Below, one piece after another: positions 19,863 to 29,994 of a stretch of 64,000 nt of DNA. How positions within the stretch are numbered: the stretch's first letter is position 1; the number at the start of each line of letters is the position of its first letter. Source of the DNA: Streptomyces sp. F63. Lineage in GTDB: Bacteria > Actinomycetota > Actinomycetes > Streptomycetales > Streptomycetaceae. Below the pieces are notes generated by a model that made no database searches, was not told where the DNA came from, and worked only from the letters and a program-made list of their open reading frames with translations. The DNA lies in NCBI RefSeq assembly GCF_018070345.1, contig NZ_JAGPXX010000003.1, forward strand, positions 372,001 to 436,000, read 5' to 3'. The position numbers and the translations under genes are program-made.

Positions 19863-21115
19863 CGGGCTTCCTCGGTGTCACGCTTCATCGGGTCGGGACC
19901 GGGGGCGGCGCCGCTCGGCGCGGCGGACGGCGGCGGCGCGGCGTACGGGTTCGGCTGCGGCGCGCCCGCGGGGAACGGTCCGGGTGCGGCCGCCCCGCCC
20001 GGCGGGAATCCGCCCGGCGGCGGCGTGTGGCCCGGCGTGTGGCCCGCATAGCCCTCGTGACCCTGCGGTGCGTAGCCGGCCTGTGGCGCGAGACCGCCCT
20101 GCGGGCCGTAACCGCCCTGCGGGCCGTAACCGGTCTGCGGCGCGTAACCCGGAGCCGCCGGGCCCGGCACGGCGGTCCGCAGACCGGCCCGCTGGTCGGG
20201 CGCCGAGCGGTAGTCGACCGCCCCCTGCGTCATCTGCATATAGGCCTCCTCCAGCGAAGCCTGGTGCGGTGAGAGCTCCCAGAGGCGGACATCCGCCTCA
20301 TGCGCCAGATCGCTGATCCGCGGCAGCGGCAGGCCCGACACCCGCAGCGCGCCGTCCTGCTCGGACAGGACGTGGCCGCCGGCCCCGCTCAGCGCGGCCG
20401 TCAGCTTCTCCCGCTGCTCCGGGGCGTCCACGGGCGTCCGTACCCGGGCGAAACCGGCCGAGTGGTGCGAGATGAAGTCCCTGACGCTCATGTCGGCGAG
20501 CAGCTGGCCGCGGCCGATCACGATCAAGTGGTCGGCGGTCAGGGCCATTTCGCTCATCAGATGGCTGGAGACGAAGACCGTGCGGCCCTCCGCCGCGAGG
20601 CCCTTCATCAGATTGCGCACCCAGAGGATGCCCTCCGGGTCCAGGCCGTTGACCGGCTCGTCGAAGAGCAGCACCTGCGGATCGCCGAGCAGGGCCGCGG
20701 CGATACCGAGCCGCTGCCCCATGCCGAGCGAGAAACCCTTGGACCGCCGCCGGGCCACGTCCTGCAGGCCCACCACGCCCAGCACCTCGTCGACCCGGCG
20801 GGCCGGGATGCCGGACAGCTGGGCGAGGGAGAGCAGATGGTTCCTGGCGCTGCGCCCGCCGTGCACGGCCTTCGCGTCGAGCAGCGCCCCCACCTGACGG
20901 GGGGCGTTGGGCAGTCTCCGGAACGGATGCCCGCCGATCGTCACATGCCCGGCGGTCGGCGCGTCCAGGCCCAGGATCATGCGCATGGTCGTCGATTTCC
21001 CGGAGCCGTTGGGCCCGAGGAACCCGGTGACGGCTCCCGGCCGCACCTGGAACGACAAGTTGTACACGGCCGTTTTGGCGCCGTAGCGCTTCGTCAGGCC
21101 GACTGCCTCGATCAT
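19859..21115 (-). CDS. ABC transporter ATP-binding protein with Pro/Gly/Gln-rich tail
   Basis: A 418-residue ATPase of an ABC-2 exporter. Walker A GPNGSGKST is at about 35-43, the signature FSLGMGQRLGIAAALL at about 155, and Walker B VLLFDEPVNGLDP follows. The ATPase ends near residue 300. The remaining 115 residues are a low-complexity tail with repeats of the type YGPQGG and YAPQ. It is the first gene of a two-gene operon with the permease, and it lies downstream of filP with a strong terminator between them. Confidence 0.9.
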   Translation of the reverse strand: MIEAVGLTKRYGAKTAVYNLSFQVRPGAVTGFLGPNGSGKSTTMRMILGLDAPTAGHVTIGGHPFRRLPNAPRQVGALLDAKAVHGGRSARNHLLSLAQLSGIPARRVDEVLGVVGLQDVARRRSKGFSLGMGQRLGIAAALLGDPQVLLFDEPVNGLDPEGILWVRNLMKGLAAEGRTVFVSSHLMSEMALTADHLIVIGRGQLLADMSVRDFISHHSAGFARVRTPVDAPEQREKLTAALSGAGGHVLSEQDGALRVSGLPLPRISDLAHEADVRLWELSPHQASLEEAYMQMTQGAVDYRSAPDQRAGLRTAVPGPAAPGYAPQTGYGPQGGYGPQGGLAPQAGYAPQGHEGYAGHTPGHTPPPGGFPPGGAAAPGPFPAGAPQPNPYAAPPPSAAPSGAAPGPDPMKRDTEEAR

Positions 21116-21263
21116 TCTCCGCCCCTCGCCGGATGGGTCGGGGGCCGCGGATCCGGTGGTCCGATGGTCTGTCCGGGATGTGGGGTGCCCCCTGAGGTCC
21201 CACGAGACTACCGGCGAACCGGCCGCGCACCACCGCCGATCACGCTCCGGTCCGGCAACACCA

Positions 21264-21300
21264 CCGCGCCCCCCGCCACTTCGGGTGGCGGGGGGCGCGG
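21264..21300 (-). terminator. Terminator downstream of filP
   Basis: Perfect 16-bp stem, CCGCGCCCCCCGCCAC / GTGGCGGGGGGCGCGG, with loop TTCGG. It lies 56 bp after the filP stop on the minus strand and separates filP from the ABC operon. Confidence 0.85.
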
Positions 21301-21355
21301 TACGGGCTCGGGGATCCGGTCGGCCCTGCCGCCGGCCGCAGGGGCCGGGACCGGG

Positions 21356-22285
21356 TCAGCCGCGCTGCTGGGCCGGGACGCCGGCGGTCTCGTCGTCCGG
21401 GGCGCCGGCCGCGGCGACGGCCGCGCCGGTGAGCGTGGCCAGCATCTCGCGGACGTTGGTCAGCTGGGCGTTGATGCTGTCGCGGCGGTTGGTGAGCGCC
21501 GCCAGCTCGCGCTCCGACTCGCTGCGGATCCGGTCGGCCTTGGCATTGGCGTCGGCCACGATGTCCTCGGCCTGGCGCTGCGCGGTCTCCACCGTCTGGC
21601 GGGCGCGCCGCTCGGCGTCGGTGCGCAGCTTCTCCGCCTCCAGGCGCAGCTGCTCGGCCCGGTGCTCGATCTCCGCGAGCCGCTTCTCGGCCTTGGCCTG
21701 GCGGGAGGCGAGGTCGCGCTCGGACTGCTCGCGGCGCTTGGCGAGGTTGGTCTCGAAGTCCGCGGCGGCCTGGGCGGCCTTGGCCCGGGTCTCCTCGAAG
21801 AGGGCGTCGGCCTCCTCCCGCTTCGCCTGGGCGTCCTTCTGCGCGTCGGCGCGCAGCGTGGCCGCCTCACCCTTCGCGCGGTCGACGATCCGGGCGCCCT
21901 CGTCCTCGGCCTTCTGCTTGCGGTCGGTGGCGTAGCTCTCGGCGTCGTTGCGGACCTGCTGGGCGGCGGACTCGGCCAGCTCGCGGTGCTGGTCGGCGGC
22001 CCGGCGGGCCTCGTCCCGCAGATCCTTGGCCTCCTCCTCGGCGAGGCGGAGGATCTTCTCGACCCGGGCGCCGAGACCGGCGTACGACGGCTCGGAGTCG
22101 TTGACCTGGGCCTGGGCGTTCTGCGTTTCGAGGTGCAGTTCCTCGATCCGCTTCTCCAGGGCGGAGATGCGCGACAGTGCGCTGTCGCGGTCGGCGACGA
22201 GCTTGGTGATGCGGTCGTCCACCTGGCCGCGGTCGTATCCACGCCGCACGAGCTCGAAGCCGAAGGGGGAGGAAGTGTCGCTCAT
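21356..22285 (-). CDS. filP: Filament-forming coiled-coil protein FilP
   Basis: A 309-residue coiled-coil protein. The N-terminal segment FGFELVRRGYDRGQVDDRI resembles the DivIVA-type N-terminal motif. It is followed by about 260 residues of Ala/Glu/Arg/Lys-rich heptads and a short Ala/Gly tail. FilP of Streptomyces forms intermediate-filament-like networks at growing hyphal tips and interacts with DivIVA and Scy. Length matches the S. coelicolor protein as I recall it (about 310). It lies 124 bp downstream of scy on the same strand and has its own ribosome binding site. Confidence 0.92.
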   Translation of the reverse strand: MSDTSSPFGFELVRRGYDRGQVDDRITKLVADRDSALSRISALEKRIEELHLETQNAQAQVNDSEPSYAGLGARVEKILRLAEEEAKDLRDEARRAADQHRELAESAAQQVRNDAESYATDRKQKAEDEGARIVDRAKGEAATLRADAQKDAQAKREEADALFEETRAKAAQAAADFETNLAKRREQSERDLASRQAKAEKRLAEIEHRAEQLRLEAEKLRTDAERRARQTVETAQRQAEDIVADANAKADRIRSESERELAALTNRRDSINAQLTNVREMLATLTGAAVAAAGAPDDETAGVPAQQRG

Positions 22286-22409
22286 GGGGTTCCTGTCGAA
22301 AGAGACTGAAAGAGACCGGTGAGGTGATAGACCGAATCCTAGGCGCCCATACGGCGTGTCATCGAGTCATTGACGGTTTGGTGTGGAGAATGACCCCTCT
22401 TTTGAGTGG

Positions 22410-25400
22410 CTAGCTGTCGGAACCCTTGCCACCCGAACGGGCGGCCCCCGCTGCCGCGGCCGTTTTGACCCCGTTCGCGCCCCCGGCCGCACCGGGCGTC
22501 TCGAAGGACTCCAGGGCCTCCAGCACGTCCTGGACCCGTGAGATCTCGGCGTTGATGTCCTCGCGCCGGCGGACCAGCACATCCAGCTCGCGCTGTCCCT
22601 CGTCGACCGTCCGCTTCGCCTCGGCCGCCGCCTCCGCGCGCATCGCCTCGGCCTCGCGTTCGACCTCCGCCTTCTTCTGCGCCGCCTCCTTGAGGAGCGC
22701 CTCCGCCTTCTTCACCGCCGCGATCCGGACCTTGCCGGCCTCGCTGCCGGCCTCCGAGAGCAGCTTCTCCGCCTTCTTCTCGGCCTCCGCGACCTGCTCG
22801 GACGCCGCCGTGACCAGCTTGTCGACCCGCTCGCCGGCCGACTTGACGGCCTCCGCCGCCTCCCGGCGCGCCCGCTCGTGCAGCTCCTCCATCTCGGCCT
22901 CGACCCGGGACCGCAGCTCCTCGGCCCGCTCCCGGATCGCGGTGGCGTCCCGCCGGGCCTCGCCCAGCATGGTGTCGGAGTCGGTACGGGCCCGCTCCAC
23001 CAGGCCGTTGCCCTCGTGCGTGGCCTCGGCGACGATCCGCTCGGCCTCCCGGCGGGCGGCACCGACCATGGTGTCCGCCTGCTCCTCGGCCGCCGTCGCC
23101 GCGCGCAGCGCCTCCTCCCGGGCCTTGGCCACCAGCTGGTCGGCCTGCTCGGCCGCGTCCGTCCGGCGCTGGGCGGCGGCCTTCCGCGCCTCGTCCAGCT
23201 CCCGGTCGGCCTCCGCCCGCGTCTCGCGGCTCAGCCGCTCGGCCGCCGCCTCCGCGTCCGTCTTGGCCCGCGCGGCCTCGGCGCGGGTGCGCGCGGCGTG
23301 CTGCTGGGCCGCGGTGACGGTCTCGGCGGCCTCCCGGCGCAGCCGGTCCGCCTCCTCGCCGGCCTCGGCCAGCAGCCGGTCCGCTTGCACGGCGGCGTCC
23401 GAACGCCGCTTGTTGGCCTCCTCGCGCGAGGTGGCGCGGAGCCGCTCCGCCTCCTCGATGGCCTCCGAGACCGTGCGGTCGGCCATCGACTTGGCGGCCT
23501 CCGTCTCGTCGCGGGCCTCCTGCCGGAGCCGGGTGGCGTCCTCCGAGGCGCGCTCCCGCTCGGCGTAGGCGTCCGCGCGGACCCGGTCCGCCTCGCCCTG
23601 CGCCTCCTCGCGGGTGCGCTGCGCCGCGTGCTCGGCCGCCGACCGCAGCCCGGCGATCTCCTGCTCGGCCTGCTCGTGCAGCCCGGCCACCGACTCCCGC
23701 ACCTGCTGGGCGGTCTGCTCGGCGGCACCGACCAGTTCGGCGGCCCGCCGCTCGGCCTCCTCCAGCAGCCGCGCGGCCTCCGACTGGGCCTCCTCCACCC
23801 GCTTGCGGGCGGAGGCCAGCAGCTCCTCGGACTGCTCCCGGGCCCTTCGGCGCTCCTGGTCCGCCTCCTCGCGGGCGTCCCCGAGCAGCGTCTCCGCCTC
23901 CCGGCGGCGGCGGGCGGCCTCCTCCTGGGCGGCGCTCAGCGCCTCGGCGGCCTCGGCGCCGGTGCGCTCGGCGGCGGCGGCCGCCTCCGCGCGGATGCGG
24001 TCGGCCGTCTCCTGGGCCTGCGCCCGCAGCTCCTCGGCCTCCGCCATGGCGTCCGTCCGCAGCCGTACGGCGACGGACTCGCCCTCGGCGCGCGCCGCGG
24101 ACGCGTCCGCGGCGGCCTCCGAGCGCAGCCGCTCCGCGTCCCGCTCGGCCTGCTGCTGCAGGGTGCGCAGCCGCTCGGCGGCCTCGGTGCGCAGCCGGTC
24201 GGTCTCCTCGACGGCCTCCCGGCGCAGCCGCTCCGCCTCCGTACGGGCCTCGCGCAGCGCCTCCTCGGCGGCGGTGACCCGCTCCTCGGCCTCGGTGTGC
24301 AGCCGGGTCAGCTCCTCGGCCGCCTCGGCGCGCCGGTCGCGGGCGGCCTGCTCGGCCTCCTCACGGAGCTGGGTGGCCTCCTCGACCGCCTGGTCGGCCG
24401 TCTTCCGGGCCTGGGCGAGGGCCTCCGAGCGCAGTTCCTCCGCCTCGCCCCGGGCCCGCTCCAGGGCGTCCTCCGCCTGCCGGCGCAGCGTCGTGGCGCG
24501 CTCGATGGCCTCGGTGCGGACCCGCTCGCTCTCCGAACTGGCGTTGTTCCGCAGCTCCTCGGCGTCCGCCTTGGCCTTGGCCAGCAGTTCCTCGGCCTGG
24601 TTCGCGGCCTCCTCGATCTGCTGGACGGCCTCGCGGCGGGCCTCGCCCCGCAGCCGCTCGGCCTCCGCGACGGCGTCGGCCCGCAGCTGCTCGGCCTCGC
24701 CGCGCAACCGCCGCGCCTCCTCCTGGAGTTCGACGGTCTTGGCGCGGTACTCCTTGGTGTCGTCCTTGGCCGCGCCCTTGACCTGCTCGGCGGCGTCGGC
24801 GGCCTCGCTGCTCAGCCGGGACGCCTCGGCCTCGGCCTCCCGGCGGATGCGCTCGGCCTCCTCGGCCGCGGCGCGGGTGGTGGCCTTGGCGTCCTCCTCG
24901 GCCTTGGTCAGCAGTTCCTCGGCGCTGCGGGCGGCCTTCGCCAGCTGCGCGGCGGAGTCCTCGGCCACCTTGGAGCGGGCGGCCTCCTCGGCCTCCGCCC
25001 GCATCCGCTCCGCCTCGGCCCGCGCGTCGGCCCGCAGTTGCTCGGCCTCCGCCTTGATGCTCTCGGCTTCCTTCGTCGCCTCGGTGACGAGCCGGGCGAT
25101 CTCCGCCTTGGCGGTGCGCATCCGCTGCTCGTTGGCGGACTCGGCGCTGCTGAGCTTCTTGCCGGCCTCCGCCTCCGCCTGTTCGCGCAGCCGGTCGGCC
25201 TCGGCGCGCGCCGTGCGCAGCGCCTCCTCCGCCTCCTTCATGCGCTGCTCGGCGGTCCGGGTCAGCTCCGCGGCCTGGCGGCGGGCCTGCTCGGACTCGC
25301 CGACCGTGGACGTGCGGAGCTGCTCGGCGTGCTCGGTGGCCTCCTGCGCCTGGTTGGAGGCGGCGGTCAGCAGCCGCTCGGCGTCGGTGCGGGCCCGGCG

Positions 25401-26039
25401 CAGGATCTGCTCGGCCTCGGAGCGGGCCGACTCGGCCTGGCTCCCGAGCCGTTCGCGGGCCTGCTCGCTGAGGCGGTGCGCCTCGGCGCGGGCGGCGGCG
25501 AGGGACTGCTCGGCCTCGGCGCGGGACTCCTCCAGCAGCCGGCGGGCCTGGGCCTCGGTGCGGGCGCGGAGCTGCTCGGCCCAGGCGACGTTCTCGTTGA
25601 CGTGCGCCTCGACGGTCTGCCGCCGCTCCGCCAGCTCCTCGTCGAGCCGGCGGCGGCGCTCCACCGCCTCGCTGTGCAGCTCGGCCTCCAGCCGGGCCTG
25701 CCGCTCGGCGACCTCCTGCAGCAGCCGCTGGGTCTGGGCGCGGGCCTCGCGCAGCTCCCGCTCGGCGTCGGTGCGGAGCTGGTCGGCCTGGATCTGGGCG
25801 TTGCGGAGCAACTGCTCGGCCTGGTAGCCGAGGTCGCCGTGGTCGTAGGCGGGCCGCGACATGATGGTGCGGCGCGCCTCGTGCAGCTTGGCGCGCAACA
25901 CCTCGACCTGGTAGCCGAGGTCGTCGGCGTGCTGGACGGCCTTCTCCCGCTCGGTCTTCAGCCGCTCCATCTCGGCTTCGAACTTCGAGAGGTGGTCGTC
26001 AGCCTCGTAGCGGTCGTAGCCCCGCACTGCGCGGTCCAT
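22410..26039 (-). CDS. scy: Polarity scaffold protein Scy (giant coiled coil)
   Basis: A 1209-residue protein that is almost entirely coiled coil. The N-terminus RGYDRYEADDHLSKFEAEMERLKTEREKA is DivIVA-like. The rest has long runs built from 11- and 51-residue style repeats of A-E-A-E-R-L-R. Scy organises the tip multiprotein complex (polarisome) with DivIVA and FilP and controls hyphal branching. ATG 26039 is chosen because GGGGACGG lies directly upstream. The frame extends further, but without family character. The high, regular codon bias gives very long antisense frames, which are artefacts. Confidence 0.92.
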   Translation of the reverse strand: MDRAVRGYDRYEADDHLSKFEAEMERLKTEREKAVQHADDLGYQVEVLRAKLHEARRTIMSRPAYDHGDLGYQAEQLLRNAQIQADQLRTDAERELREARAQTQRLLQEVAERQARLEAELHSEAVERRRRLDEELAERRQTVEAHVNENVAWAEQLRARTEAQARRLLEESRAEAEQSLAAARAEAHRLSEQARERLGSQAESARSEAEQILRRARTDAERLLTAASNQAQEATEHAEQLRTSTVGESEQARRQAAELTRTAEQRMKEAEEALRTARAEADRLREQAEAEAGKKLSSAESANEQRMRTAKAEIARLVTEATKEAESIKAEAEQLRADARAEAERMRAEAEEAARSKVAEDSAAQLAKAARSAEELLTKAEEDAKATTRAAAEEAERIRREAEAEASRLSSEAADAAEQVKGAAKDDTKEYRAKTVELQEEARRLRGEAEQLRADAVAEAERLRGEARREAVQQIEEAANQAEELLAKAKADAEELRNNASSESERVRTEAIERATTLRRQAEDALERARGEAEELRSEALAQARKTADQAVEEATQLREEAEQAARDRRAEAAEELTRLHTEAEERVTAAEEALREARTEAERLRREAVEETDRLRTEAAERLRTLQQQAERDAERLRSEAAADASAARAEGESVAVRLRTDAMAEAEELRAQAQETADRIRAEAAAAAERTGAEAAEALSAAQEEAARRRREAETLLGDAREEADQERRRAREQSEELLASARKRVEEAQSEAARLLEEAERRAAELVGAAEQTAQQVRESVAGLHEQAEQEIAGLRSAAEHAAQRTREEAQGEADRVRADAYAERERASEDATRLRQEARDETEAAKSMADRTVSEAIEEAERLRATSREEANKRRSDAAVQADRLLAEAGEEADRLRREAAETVTAAQQHAARTRAEAARAKTDAEAAAERLSRETRAEADRELDEARKAAAQRRTDAAEQADQLVAKAREEALRAATAAEEQADTMVGAARREAERIVAEATHEGNGLVERARTDSDTMLGEARRDATAIRERAEELRSRVEAEMEELHERARREAAEAVKSAGERVDKLVTAASEQVAEAEKKAEKLLSEAGSEAGKVRIAAVKKAEALLKEAAQKKAEVEREAEAMRAEAAAEAKRTVDEGQRELDVLVRRREDINAEISRVQDVLEALESFETPGAAGGANGVKTAAAAGAARSGGKGSDS

Positions 26040-26299
26040 CCGTCCCCTGGTCGCGTCGACACCGGCGCTGCCCTGCCCATTCCAGGCGCCGGCCCGTTCT
26101 TCGATCGGCACAGCCCTTCCGAGGAAAGTACGTTCCGAAACAAGGATGCCTTCAATCGGAGAAGGGTTCCTCGAACCGAACAGTGCCTTCCGGGGAATGG
26201 TGTCAGATCGTCGGCGGGGAAGGGGGCACAGCCGTGGAACCTGCGCCGGCCTCACAACCCCGGCCGAACGGCCACTCTACCGGCCGGGGCGAGGTGAGG

Positions 26300-26752
26300 T
26301 CAGTGGCTGTGGGCGTCCTCGCTTCCCTCCGCGCCCTTGGCGGTGACGAGTTCGGTCAGCACGCCGCCGCAGTCCTTGGGGTGGAGGAAGGTGATCCGCG
26401 AGCCCATGGACCCGGTGCGCGGCTCGTCGTAGAGGACGCGCACCCCCTTGTCCCGGATCGCGGCGGCGTCGCCGTCGACGTCGGCCGTGCCGAAGGCGAT
26501 GTGGTGCACGCCCTCGCCGTTCTTCTGCAGCCACTTCGCGACGGTGGAGTCCTCCCGGGTGGGCTCCAGGAGCTGCAGGTAGGAGGCGCCGCCGTCCGAG
26601 GTCTCGTTGATCTTCAGCATGGCCTCCCGCACCCCCTGTTCCTCGTTGACCTCCGAGTGGAAGACCTCGAAGCCATAGGTGGCACGGTAGAACTCCACCG
26701 TCTTGTCGAGGTCGAAGCAGGCGATTCCGATGTGGTCGATGCGCGTCAGCAT
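26300..26752 (-). CDS. mce: Methylmalonyl-CoA epimerase
   Basis: A 150-residue glyoxalase-fold enzyme that interconverts (R)- and (S)-methylmalonyl-CoA. Metal-binding His residues lie in RIDHIGIACFDLD (residue 7) and GVHHIAFGTADVD, and Glu in LTELVTAKG. The segment PRTGSMGSRITFLHPKDCGGVLTEL is highly typical of the family. It is divergent from the thiolase gene atoB and meaB, which also belong to propionate and branched acyl-CoA metabolism. Confidence 0.93.
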   Translation of the reverse strand: MLTRIDHIGIACFDLDKTVEFYRATYGFEVFHSEVNEEQGVREAMLKINETSDGGASYLQLLEPTREDSTVAKWLQKNGEGVHHIAFGTADVDGDAAAIRDKGVRVLYDEPRTGSMGSRITFLHPKDCGGVLTELVTAKGAEGSEDAHSH

Positions 26753-26923
26753 GGAACCAGTGCACCCCTCTCACAGGCGACTACGCAACGTGCGCGCGAT
26801 CACACCCGCCGACCGGTGACCCGGGGGCATACCGCTCAGTACATTGACGGAAACCCTCGTTAACCCTTCCGGGGCCCTGCCGCACCCCCCGGAAGGCTTG
26901 ATCCCGTCCGAAGGGACCGCACC

Positions 26924-28126
26924 ATGACTGCCACGACCGGTACCACTTCTGTGATCGTCGCAGGGGCCCGTACGCCCATGGGGCGTCTGCTCGGCTCCCT
27001 GCGCAGCTTCTCCGGCGCCGACCTCGGCGGGGTGGCCATCAAGGCCGCCCTGGACCGGGCCGGCATCGGCGGCGACCAGGTGCAGTACGTGATCATGGGC
27101 CAGGTGCTCCAGGCGGGCGCCGGGCAGATCCCCGCCCGGCAGGCGGCCGTGAAGGCCGGCATCCCGATGAACGTGCCCGCGCTGACCGTCAACAAGGTCT
27201 GCCTGTCCGGCCTGGACGCCATCGCGCTGGCCGACCAGCTCATCCGCGCCGGTGAATTCGACGTGATCGTGGCCGGCGGCCAGGAGTCCATGACCAACGC
27301 CCCGCACCTGCTGCCGAAGTCCCGCGAGGGCTACAAGTACGGCGCGGTGCAGATGATCGACGCCATGGCGCACGACGGGCTGACCGACTCCTTCGAGAAC
27401 GTCGCCATGGGCGAGTCCACCGAGAAGCACAACACCCGGCTGGGCATCGGCCGCGCCGAGCAGGACGAGATCGCCGCGGCCTCCCACCAGCGCGCCGCGG
27501 CCGCGCAGAAGAACGGCCTGTTCGAGGCGGAGATCACCCCGGTCGAGATCCCGCAGCGCAAGGGCGACCCGGTGATCTTCTCGCAGGACGAGGGCATCCG
27601 CGGCGAGACCACGGCCGAGTCGCTGGGCAGGCTGCGGCCCGCCTTCGCCAAGGACGGCACCATCACCGCCGGCAGCGCCTCGCAGATCTCCGACGGCGCG
27701 GCCGCCGTGGTCGTCATGAGCAAGGCGAAGGCCGAGGAGCTGGGCCTGGAGTGGATCGCCGAGATCGGCGCCCACGGCAACGTGGCCGGCCCGGACAACT
27801 CCCTGCAGTCCCAGCCGTCCAACGCGATCAAGCACGCGCTGGACAAGGAGGGCCTGACGGTCGGCGATCTGGACCTGATCGAGATCAACGAGGCGTTCGC
27901 CGCGGTCGCCGTGCAGTCCATGAAGGACCTCGGGGTGACCTCGGAGAAGGTCAACGTCAACGGCGGCGCCATCGCCCTCGGCCACCCGATCGGCATGTCC
28001 GGTGCCCGCCTGGTGCTGCACCTGGCGCTGGAGCTCAAGCGGCGCGGCGGCGGCACCGGCGCGGCGGCGCTGTGCGGCGGCGGCGGCCAGGGCGACGCCC
28101 TGATCGTCCGCGTCCCGGGCAAGTGA
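26924..28126 (+). CDS. Acetyl-CoA acetyltransferase (thiolase)
   Basis: A 400-residue type II thiolase that condenses two acetyl-CoA or cleaves acetoacetyl-CoA. Active-site Cys is in [16 protein letters not shown]. The His motif is [13 protein letters not shown]. The second Cys is in [12 protein letters not shown], and [16 protein letters not shown] is the conserved substrate loop. Length is normal. It is followed 62 bp later by meaB. The pairing epimerase - thiolase - meaB is characteristic of Streptomyces. Confidence 0.94.
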   Translation: MTATTGTTSVIVAGARTPMGRLLGSLRSFSGADLGGVAIKAALDRAGIGGDQVQYVIMGQVLQAGAGQIPARQAAVKAGIPMNVPALTVNKVCLSGLDAIALADQLIRAGEFDVIVAGGQESMTNAPHLLPKSREGYKYGAVQMIDAMAHDGLTDSFENVAMGESTEKHNTRLGIGRAEQDEIAAASHQRAAAAQKNGLFEAEITPVEIPQRKGDPVIFSQDEGIRGETTAESLGRLRPAFAKDGTITAGSASQISDGAAAVVVMSKAKAEELGLEWIAEIGAHGNVAGPDNSLQSQPSNAIKHALDKEGLTVGDLDLIEINEAFAAVAVQSMKDLGVTSEKVNVNGGAIALGHPIGMSGARLVLHLALELKRRGGGTGAAALCGGGGQGDALIVRVPGK

Positions 28127-28188
28127 CCCGCGGCCCCCGGAGCATTCCGCGGGGCCCCAAGAGATCGAGAGAGACGGAGCACTGACCG

Positions 28189-29145
28189 ATGGCCGACGTC
28201 CCCACCCTGGTCGAGCAGGCGCGGCAGGGCCGCCCGCGTGCCGTGGCCCGGCTGATCTCACTGGTGGAGGGGGCGTCGCCGCAGCTCCGCGAGGTCATGG
28301 CCGCCCTCGCGCCGCTGACCGGCAACGCGTACGTGGTCGGGCTGACCGGCTCGCCCGGGGTGGGCAAGTCCACGTCCACCTCGGCGCTCGTCACCGCGTA
28401 CCGCAAGGCCGGGAAGCGGGTCGGGGTGCTCGCGGTCGACCCCTCCTCCCCGTTCTCCGGCGGCGCGCTGCTGGGCGACCGGGTGCGGATGGGCGACCAT
28501 GCCTCCGACCCGGGCGTCTACATCCGCTCGATGGCCACCCGCGGCCACCTCGGCGGACTGGCCTGGGCCGCCCCGCAGGCGATCCGGGTGCTCGACGCGG
28601 CCGGCTGCGACGTGGTCCTGGTGGAGACCGTCGGCGTCGGCCAGTCCGAGGTCGAGATCGCCTCGCAGGCCGATACGAGCGTGGTGCTGCTGGCCCCGGG
28701 CATGGGGGACGGCATCCAGGCGGCCAAGGCCGGGATCCTGGAGATCGGCGACGTGTACGTGGTGAACAAGGCCGACCGGGACGGGGCCGACGCCACCGCC
28801 CGGGAGCTCAACCACATGCTCGGCCTGGGCGAGGCCCGCTCTCCGGGGGACTGGCGGCCCCCGATCGTCAAGACCGTCGCGGCGCGGGGCGAGGGCGTCG
28901 ACGAGGTCGTCGAGGCGCTGGAGAAGCACCGGGCCTGGATGGAGGAGCGCGGCGCGCTCGCCGAGCGGCGCCGGGCGCGCGCGGCCCGCGAGGTGGAGAC
29001 GATCGCGGTGACCGCCCTGCGGGAGCGGATCGGCGACCTCCGCGGCGACCGGCGGCTCGGCGCGCTGGCCGAGCGGATCGTGGACGGGACGCTGGACCCG
29101 TACACGGCCGCCGACGAACTGGTCGCCGGAGTCACCGAGAGCTGA
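28189..29145 (+). CDS. meaB: G-protein chaperone MeaB for adenosylcobalamin-dependent mutase
   Basis: A 318-residue P-loop GTPase of the MeaB/ArgK family. Walker A GSPGVGKS is at residues 54-61. Asp and Gly motifs follow (VDPSSPFSGGALLGDRVRM; ETVGVGQSEV), then the base-recognition motif NKAD. It protects methylmalonyl-CoA or isobutyryl-CoA mutase from inactivation and gates cofactor delivery. The clients may include the IcmA-type mutase at 37754 or a methylmalonyl-CoA mutase outside the window. It is cotranscribed with the thiolase gene. Confidence 0.93.
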   Translation: MADVPTLVEQARQGRPRAVARLISLVEGASPQLREVMAALAPLTGNAYVVGLTGSPGVGKSTSTSALVTAYRKAGKRVGVLAVDPSSPFSGGALLGDRVRMGDHASDPGVYIRSMATRGHLGGLAWAAPQAIRVLDAAGCDVVLVETVGVGQSEVEIASQADTSVVLLAPGMGDGIQAAKAGILEIGDVYVVNKADRDGADATARELNHMLGLGEARSPGDWRPPIVKTVAARGEGVDEVVEALEKHRAWMEERGALAERRRARAAREVETIAVTALRERIGDLRGDRRLGALAERIVDGTLDPYTAADELVAGVTES

Positions 29146-29184
29146 CGGGCCCCGGGCCCCCGGGGCCGGGGGCCCGGCGCCGGC

Positions 29185-29949
29185 TCAGCTGCCGGAGGGG
29201 CTGTCGTCTCCGTGCTCGTCGTCCCGGTGGTCGCCCTCGTGGTCCTCGTCCCGGTCCCCGTGGCCGTCGTGACCGTCACGGTCGTCGCCGGAGTCCCGGG
29301 CGTCCGCCGCGGCGCCGGTGGCCTTGCCGCTGCCGGCGTCCACGCGGACCTCGCGCTCCGCGCCGTCCTTGCCGCGGATCTCGACCTCCCACGCGCCGGC
29401 GCGGCCGGTGCCCCCGTCGTGGTCCCGCCCCTCGAACTCGACCGAGGTCACCGTGCCGGGCGTCTGCTCCAGGGCCGCCCCGGCGGCACCGCCGAGGTCC
29501 GTGGCGGCCTGCCGGAGAGCGTCCGTCTCCCGGTGGTCGCCGCCGTCGTCCCCGTCCTCCTCCCGCTCCTCGGAGGTGCCCGTGACCTTGCCGCTGCCGG
29601 CGTCCACCCGGACCTCGTACCAGGTGCCGTTCCGGCCCAGGACCTCGATCTCCCAGACCGGCCGGTCGTCCTCGTCGTCCAGCTCGGCGGAGGCGGCGGT
29701 GCCGGGGCGCTCCTGCAGCGCCGCGCGGACGGCCGCGGCCACGCCGGTCTCCGCCGTCCCGGTCCGCTCGGAGCCGTCGCCGCCGGACCGTCCCGAGTCC
29801 TCCGCGCCCCCGGAGCCGGCCGGTGCGCCCGAGCGCGGCGGTGTGTTCCCGGCCGCCCCGTCGTCCCCGGCGGCGGCCACGGCCGCAGCCGTTCCGCCGC
29901 CCGCCAGGACGGTGGCGGCGACGGCCGCGATGACGATGTTCCGCTTCAT
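29185..29949 (-). CDS. Secreted two-PepSY-repeat protein with Asp/His-rich tail
   Basis: A 254-residue exported protein. Start ATG 29949 gives a signal peptide MKRNIVIAAVAATVLAGGG. Two PepSY-like repeats follow. The first ends YEVRVDAGSGKVTG and the second REVRVDAGSGKATG. The last 40 residues are extremely rich in Asp and His and could bind cations. It is divergent from an OmpR-type regulator and kinase, and a set of CTGAAG repeats lies between, so it is probably a target or accessory of that system. Confidence 0.85.
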   Translation of the reverse strand: MKRNIVIAAVAATVLAGGGTAAAVAAAGDDGAAGNTPPRSGAPAGSGGAEDSGRSGGDGSERTGTAETGVAAAVRAALQERPGTAASAELDDEDDRPVWEIEVLGRNGTWYEVRVDAGSGKVTGTSEEREEDGDDGGDHRETDALRQAATDLGGAAGAALEQTPGTVTSVEFEGRDHDGGTGRAGAWEVEIRGKDGAEREVRVDAGSGKATGAAADARDSGDDRDGHDGHGDRDEDHEGDHRDDEHGDDSPSGS

Positions 29950-29994
29950 GAGTGCCTCCCGTGTCGGTGTGGTGCCCACCGTGCCGGGTCGATG

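Noticed and set aside
22878..26297. A 1139-residue plus-strand frame opposite scy
   Set aside because: Scy's repetitive codon pattern leaves its antisense frames open; the translation is Leu/Gly-rich with no domain and no ribosome binding site.
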